NCBI RefSeq assembly: GCF_024753145.1
Contig: NZ_JANUGU010000001.1
Span: forward strand, 992,001 to 1,056,000
DNA: 64,000 nt
Direction of reading: 5' to 3'
From: Massilia terrae
GTDB taxonomy: Bacteria; Pseudomonadota; Gammaproteobacteria; Burkholderiales; Burkholderiaceae_D
The position numbers and the translations under genes are program-made. The notes beneath the pieces are model-generated. The model was not told the origin of the DNA. It saw nothing but the letters and a program-made list of their open reading frames with translations, and made no database searches. Positions 60,870 to 64,000 of this stretch are shown one piece after another (position 1 is the stretch's first letter; each line of letters opens with the position of its first letter).

Positions 60870-62552
60870 ATGGACGCGTTCGACACCCACGTGGTATTCA
60901 ACCAGGCCGCGCCATTCGCGGACATCAATCTGTTCACCTGCGATCCGGCCCTGCAGGAAGCGCTGGCGCGCGAGGGCGGCGGCTGGGCTCGCGAACAACT
61001 GGCGGCGCTGGGCGCTCAGCTGGGTTCGGCCGAGGTCCTCGACCTGGCGCGGCTCGCCAACACCAATCCGCCCAAGCTGATCAACTTCGACCGCAGCGGC
61101 CGCCGCATCGACGAGGTCGAGTTCCATCCGGCATGGCATCGGCTGATGGAGCTGATGATCGGCGCAGGTGCGCATTCGGCGCCGTGGGCCTATCCCCGTG
61201 CCGGAGCGCAGGTGGTGCGCGCGGCCCAGTACCTGCTGTTCGGGCAAGTGGAAAACGGCGCCCAGTGCCCGGTGACCATGACCTACGCCTCGGTGCCGGC
61301 ACTGCGCGGCGAGGCGCGGCTCGCGCGCGAGTGGCTACCGAAGATCCTGTCGTACGATTACGATCCGCGCTCGCTACCGGTAAATCTGAAGCGCGGCGCC
61401 CTGGTCGGCATGGGCATGACCGAGAAGCAGGGCGGCACCGACGTGCGCGCCAACACCACGCGCGCCGCGCCGCTCGATCCGCAGGAGGCCCGATCGCGCT
61501 TCGGCGAGGAAGGCGAGGGCGCCTGGCGCATCGTCGGTCACAAGTGGTTCTTTTCGGCGCCGCAGGCGGATGCGCACCTGGTGCTGGCGCAAACCGCCGA
61601 TGACGGCGGCGCCGGCCTGACATGCTTCTTCATGCCGCGCTGGCTGCCGGACGGTAGCCGCAATGCGATCCGCGTTCAGCGGCTGAAGGACAAGCTCGGC
61701 AACCGTTCGAATGCCTCGTCCGAGGTCGAATTCACCGGGGCCATTGCCTGGCTGGTCGGCAAGGTGGGGCGCGGCATCCCGACCATCCTCGAAATGGGCA
61801 GCCACACGCGGCTGGATTGCGTGGTCGGCAGCGCCGGCATCATGCGCGCCGCGCTGTGCCATGCGCTGCATCACGCACGCGGGCGCTCCGTGTTCGGGCG
61901 CAAGCTGGCCGAGCAGCCGCTGATGCAGAACGTGCTGGCCGACATGGCGCTCGAATCGGAAGCCGCGACCGCTTTCGCCCTGAGGCTGGCGCGTTGCTTC
62001 GACGAGACGGCTGATCCGCAACAGGCCATGCTGGGACGCCTGCTGACGCCGGCCGGCAAATACTGGATCTGCCGCCGTGGCCCGGGCTTTGGCGCCGAAG
62101 CGATGGAAGTGGTTGGCGGCAACGGCTACGTGGAAGAGAGCCCGCTTGCGCGCCTGTACCGCGAGTTCCCGGTCAATTCGATCTGGGAAGGTTCGGGCAA
62201 TGTGATGTGCCTGGACGTGCTGCGCGCGATCGGCAAGTCATCGGAAGCCATGCACACGGCGCTGACCTTGGAACTGGCCCCGGCGGCCGGGCACGCCGCC
62301 GCCTTCGACCTCTACACCGACCGCCTGCTGGACGACCTGGCCGCGAACCAGGTCGACGAATTCGCAGGCCGGATGCTGGCCGAGCGCATCGTGCTTGCGG
62401 TGCAGGCTGCTTTGCTGCTGCGCTTTGCGCCGGACTATGTGTCCGCGCCCTTCGTGGCGACGCGGCTGGGGCGCGGCGTCGGCGGCGCCTACGGCCAGCT
62501 GCCTGCCGGAACCGATTGTGCGGCTATCCTGGCGAGGGCGCTGGCGGCTTAG
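60870..62552 (+). CDS. aidB: AidB-family acyl-CoA dehydrogenase
   Basis: The 560-aa flavoprotein belongs to the AidB group (E. coli AidB 541 aa), known for the adaptive response to alkylation. It shows MTEKQGGTDVRANTT, GHKWFFSAPQADAHLVLAQT, GSHTRLDCVVGSAGIMRAAL and FPVNSIWEGSGNVMCLDVLR, all typical of the group. I chose ATG 60870 because GGAGA lies 5 nt upstream; an ATG at 60858 adds four residues. The gene appears to be alone, with no ada gene beside it. DNA protection is inferred from the family. Confidence 0.9.
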   Translation: MDAFDTHVVFNQAAPFADINLFTCDPALQEALAREGGGWAREQLAALGAQLGSAEVLDLARLANTNPPKLINFDRSGRRIDEVEFHPAWHRLMELMIGAGAHSAPWAYPRAGAQVVRAAQYLLFGQVENGAQCPVTMTYASVPALRGEARLAREWLPKILSYDYDPRSLPVNLKRGALVGMGMTEKQGGTDVRANTTRAAPLDPQEARSRFGEEGEGAWRIVGHKWFFSAPQADAHLVLAQTADDGGAGLTCFFMPRWLPDGSRNAIRVQRLKDKLGNRSNASSEVEFTGAIAWLVGKVGRGIPTILEMGSHTRLDCVVGSAGIMRAALCHALHHARGRSVFGRKLAEQPLMQNVLADMALESEAATAFALRLARCFDETADPQQAMLGRLLTPAGKYWICRRGPGFGAEAMEVVGGNGYVEESPLARLYREFPVNSIWEGSGNVMCLDVLRAIGKSSEAMHTALTLELAPAAGHAAAFDLYTDRLLDDLAANQVDEFAGRMLAERIVLAVQAALLLRFAPDYVSAPFVATRLGRGVGGAYGQLPAGTDCAAILARALAA

Positions 62553-62644
62553 TGACCATTTGGCAAAAAATACGCACAAATGGGGCGGCGGCTGGGATAA
62601 TGCCGGAATACGTGCCGTAGATTAGCCACGACAATACCTATTCG

Positions 62645-63304
62645 ATGCCGACCATGAAACAAGATCCGCGCTTCCCCAACCTGTACATCCTCAACCACCC
62701 GCTGATCCAGCACAAGCTGTCCCACATGCGGGAGCACGACACCTCGACCCGCACCTTCCGCGAGCTGCTGCGCGAGATCACGCTGCTGATGGGCTATGAG
62801 ATCACGCGCGACCTGCCGCTGACCACGCGCAAAGTCAAGACCCCGCTGGAAACCATCGACGCGCCCGTCATCGCCGGCAAGAAGCTGGCCGTGGTGCCGA
62901 TCCTGCGCGCCGGCGTCGGCATGAGCGATGGCCTGCTGGAACTGGTTCCTTCGGCCCGTGTCGGCCACATCGGCGTGTTCCGCGACCCGGCAACCCACGA
63001 GCCGGTGGAATACCTGGTGCGCTTGCCGGACACCACCGACCGTACCTTCATCCTGTGCGACCCGATGGTTGCGACCGGCAATTCGGCCGTGCACGCGGTC
63101 GACGTGCTGAAAAAGCGCGGCGTCGCGGACGACCAGATCATCTTCCTGGCCCTGGTTGCCGCGCCGGAAGGCGTCGCCGTGTTCCAGAAGGGCCATCCGA
63201 ACGTCAAGCTGTACGTCGCTTCGCTCGATTCGCACCTGAACGACCACGCCTACATCGTGCCGGGCCTGGGCGATGCCGGCGACCGCATCTTCGGCACCAA
63301 GTAA
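62645..63304 (+). CDS. upp: Uracil phosphoribosyltransferase
   Basis: The 219-aa enzyme makes UMP from uracil and PRPP in pyrimidine salvage. It has [20 protein letters not shown], the PRPP motif [16 protein letters not shown] and the C-terminal [17 protein letters not shown]. In-frame ATGs at 62645 and 62654 are both possible; neither has a strong ribosome-binding site. A GATAAT at 62596-62601 may be the -10 box. A perfect 22-bp palindrome lies 35 nt after the stop. Confidence 0.95.
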   Translation: MPTMKQDPRFPNLYILNHPLIQHKLSHMREHDTSTRTFRELLREITLLMGYEITRDLPLTTRKVKTPLETIDAPVIAGKKLAVVPILRAGVGMSDGLLELVPSARVGHIGVFRDPATHEPVEYLVRLPDTTDRTFILCDPMVATGNSAVHAVDVLKKRGVADDQIIFLALVAAPEGVAVFQKGHPNVKLYVASLDSHLNDHAYIVPGLGDAGDRIFGTK

Positions 63305-63338
63305 TACTGTCGTTTCAGCACCACGCTGATCTCTTCGC

Positions 63339-63360
63339 GAAGGCGGCGCGCGCCGCCTTC
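63339..63360. repeat. Perfect 22-bp palindrome after upp
   Basis: GAAGGCGGCGC (63339-63349) is followed directly by GCGCCGCCTTC (63350-63360), a perfect 22-bp palindrome without a loop. It could fold as a hairpin in the upp 3' end. No T-run follows directly, so it is not a standard intrinsic terminator. Confidence 0.6.
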
Positions 63361-63630
63361 CGCATCGCCTGAATTCCCGTTTTTGAACTGCCCCGCACGC
63401 TGTTTTCATTCGTGCGCGCCATTCTTGCTGTTTCAGCTACATTACTGCGTGCCGTGGGGCAAAAAAACGTGCATCGCGTCGTTTGATCCATCGCAAATTT
63501 GAGCAGTATCGATGCCATATATTCTCCCTACTGCCGACGCAAATGCAGTCCCGTAAAAGTTGGTGTATGGAATTTTGTGCTGGACTGGTTGTTTTATTTG
63601 CGAAAATCGTGTTTGCAAGGTTTTTCTCGG

Positions 63631-63636
63631 TATAAT
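63631..63636 (+). promoter_or_regulatory. cspA -10 box
   Basis: TATAAT at 63631-63636 is a consensus sigma-70 -10 box in AT-rich DNA. No good -35 hexamer is found 16-18 nt upstream. The transcript would start near 63643 and have a leader of about 105 nt before cspA, as is usual for cold-shock genes. Confidence 0.65.
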
Positions 63637-63748
63637 GAGGGATCGTTGGATTCGAGGTAGTAGTGCAGTCTGTCTGTCATTTCTTTCTTGCTTCTTCAAA
63701 CGATCGAAAACGGGCGCAAGCCCAACTTAACTGAAATAGGAAATTGTA

Positions 63749-63952
63749 ATGGCAACTGGCATCGTTAAATGGTTCAATGACTCCAAGGGTTTCGGCTTCA
63801 TCACCCCGGACGAAGGCGGCGAAGATCTGTTCGCTCACTTCTCGGCGATCCAATCCCAAGGCTTCAAATCTCTGCAAGAGAACCAGCGTGTTTCGTTCGA
63901 TGTGACCTCCGGTCCTAAGGGCAAACAAGCTTCGAACATTCAGCCGCTGTAA
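63749..63952 (+). CDS. cspA: Cold-shock protein
   Basis: The 67-aa protein is a complete cold-shock domain. It binds single-stranded RNA and DNA and acts as an RNA chaperone. The RNA-binding motifs are KGFGFI (RNP1, residues 13-18) and DLFAHF (RNP2, 26-31), with KWFN before them. A ribosome-binding stretch (TAGGAAATTGTA) precedes the ATG. Whether it is cold-induced or constitutive cannot be told from sequence alone, though the long leader suggests temperature-dependent control. Confidence 0.96.
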   Translation: MATGIVKWFNDSKGFGFITPDEGGEDLFAHFSAIQSQGFKSLQENQRVSFDVTSGPKGKQASNIQPL

Positions 63953-63977
63953 GGCTCGAACTAGCGTAAGCTAAAAA

Positions 63978-64000
63978 AATCCTCGGAATCACCGAGGATT
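63978..64000 (+). terminator. Intrinsic terminator after cspA (runs to window edge)
   Basis: AATCCTCGG (63978-63986) and CCGAGGATT (63992-64000) form a 9-bp stem with a 5-nt loop. An A-run precedes it and the T-run would lie just past the window edge, so it may work in both directions. Confidence 0.8.

Larger units (their letters stand above)
63305..63748. other. Long intergenic region before cspA
   Basis: This 444-nt stretch separates upp from the cold-shock gene. It holds a perfect 22-bp palindrome (63339-63360), AT-rich DNA at 63530-63640 with a TATAAT box, and about 110 nt of presumed cspA leader RNA. I see no open reading frame that looks like a gene and no tRNA. Confidence 0.6.

Overview
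The window is a high-GC, gene-dense bacterial chromosome segment. The gene content suggests a betaproteobacterium of the order Burkholderiales, probably near Massilia or other Oxalobacteraceae. That placement is inferred from the proteins and base composition only; there is no rRNA gene here to confirm it. I see no tRNA, rRNA, CRISPR array, phage or intact insertion sequence. Housekeeping genes (aroC, upp, xth, rnz, cspA, polB) are mixed with catabolic operons and c-di-GMP signalling genes.

Layout. 1-4.5 kb: a urate/purine cassette with a divergent GntR regulator, uraH, puuD, an NCS2 purine permease and a Tsx-like outer-membrane channel. 4.5-7.6 kb: a ROK kinase, a mandelonitrile-lyase-like cupin, and a methyltransferase paired with a MarR regulator. 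7.6-18.2 kb: a HAF/PKD surface protein, a TetR/MBL-fold pair, a YghU-like GST, an operon of an NTF2-like exported protein, a cupredoxin-like protein and a membrane GGDEF-EAL protein, and an Asp-box beta-propeller protein. 18.5-22.8 kb: an RND pump followed by its adaptor. 22.9-36.7 kb: mostly single genes (GH1, ferritin-like DUF455, Pol II, RNase Z, phosphoesterase, MaoC, cupin, diguanylate cyclase, LysE, a flavin monooxygenase-like protein, PncA, ExoIII).

36.8-48.4 kb: two tandem branched-chain amino-acid binding proteins, an MFS transporter, an unusual overlapping tlpA-transglutaminase-merT-merP operon, and a Baeyer-Villiger monooxygenase/SDR/hydrolase operon with a palindromic operator-like site in front of it. 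A PAS-GGDEF gene and a TetR gene follow. 48.6-53.6 kb: the complete branched-chain 2-oxoacid dehydrogenase operon (E1alpha, E1beta, E2, E3). 54-60.7 kb: two GGDEF-EAL proteins, chorismate synthase and an HDOD protein. 60.9-64 kb: an AidB-type acyl-CoA dehydrogenase, upp and cspA.

Recurring themes are five GGDEF-containing proteins plus an HDOD protein in about 49 kb, many 4-nt stop/start overlaps, and a REP-like palindrome family built on GTTCCCGC/GCGGGAAC that sits in five intergenic spaces, twice as a paired composite. The most unusual gene sets are the TlpA-transglutaminase-MerTP operon and the cupredoxin/NTF2/GGDEF-EAL operon. I see no single system that is certainly new.
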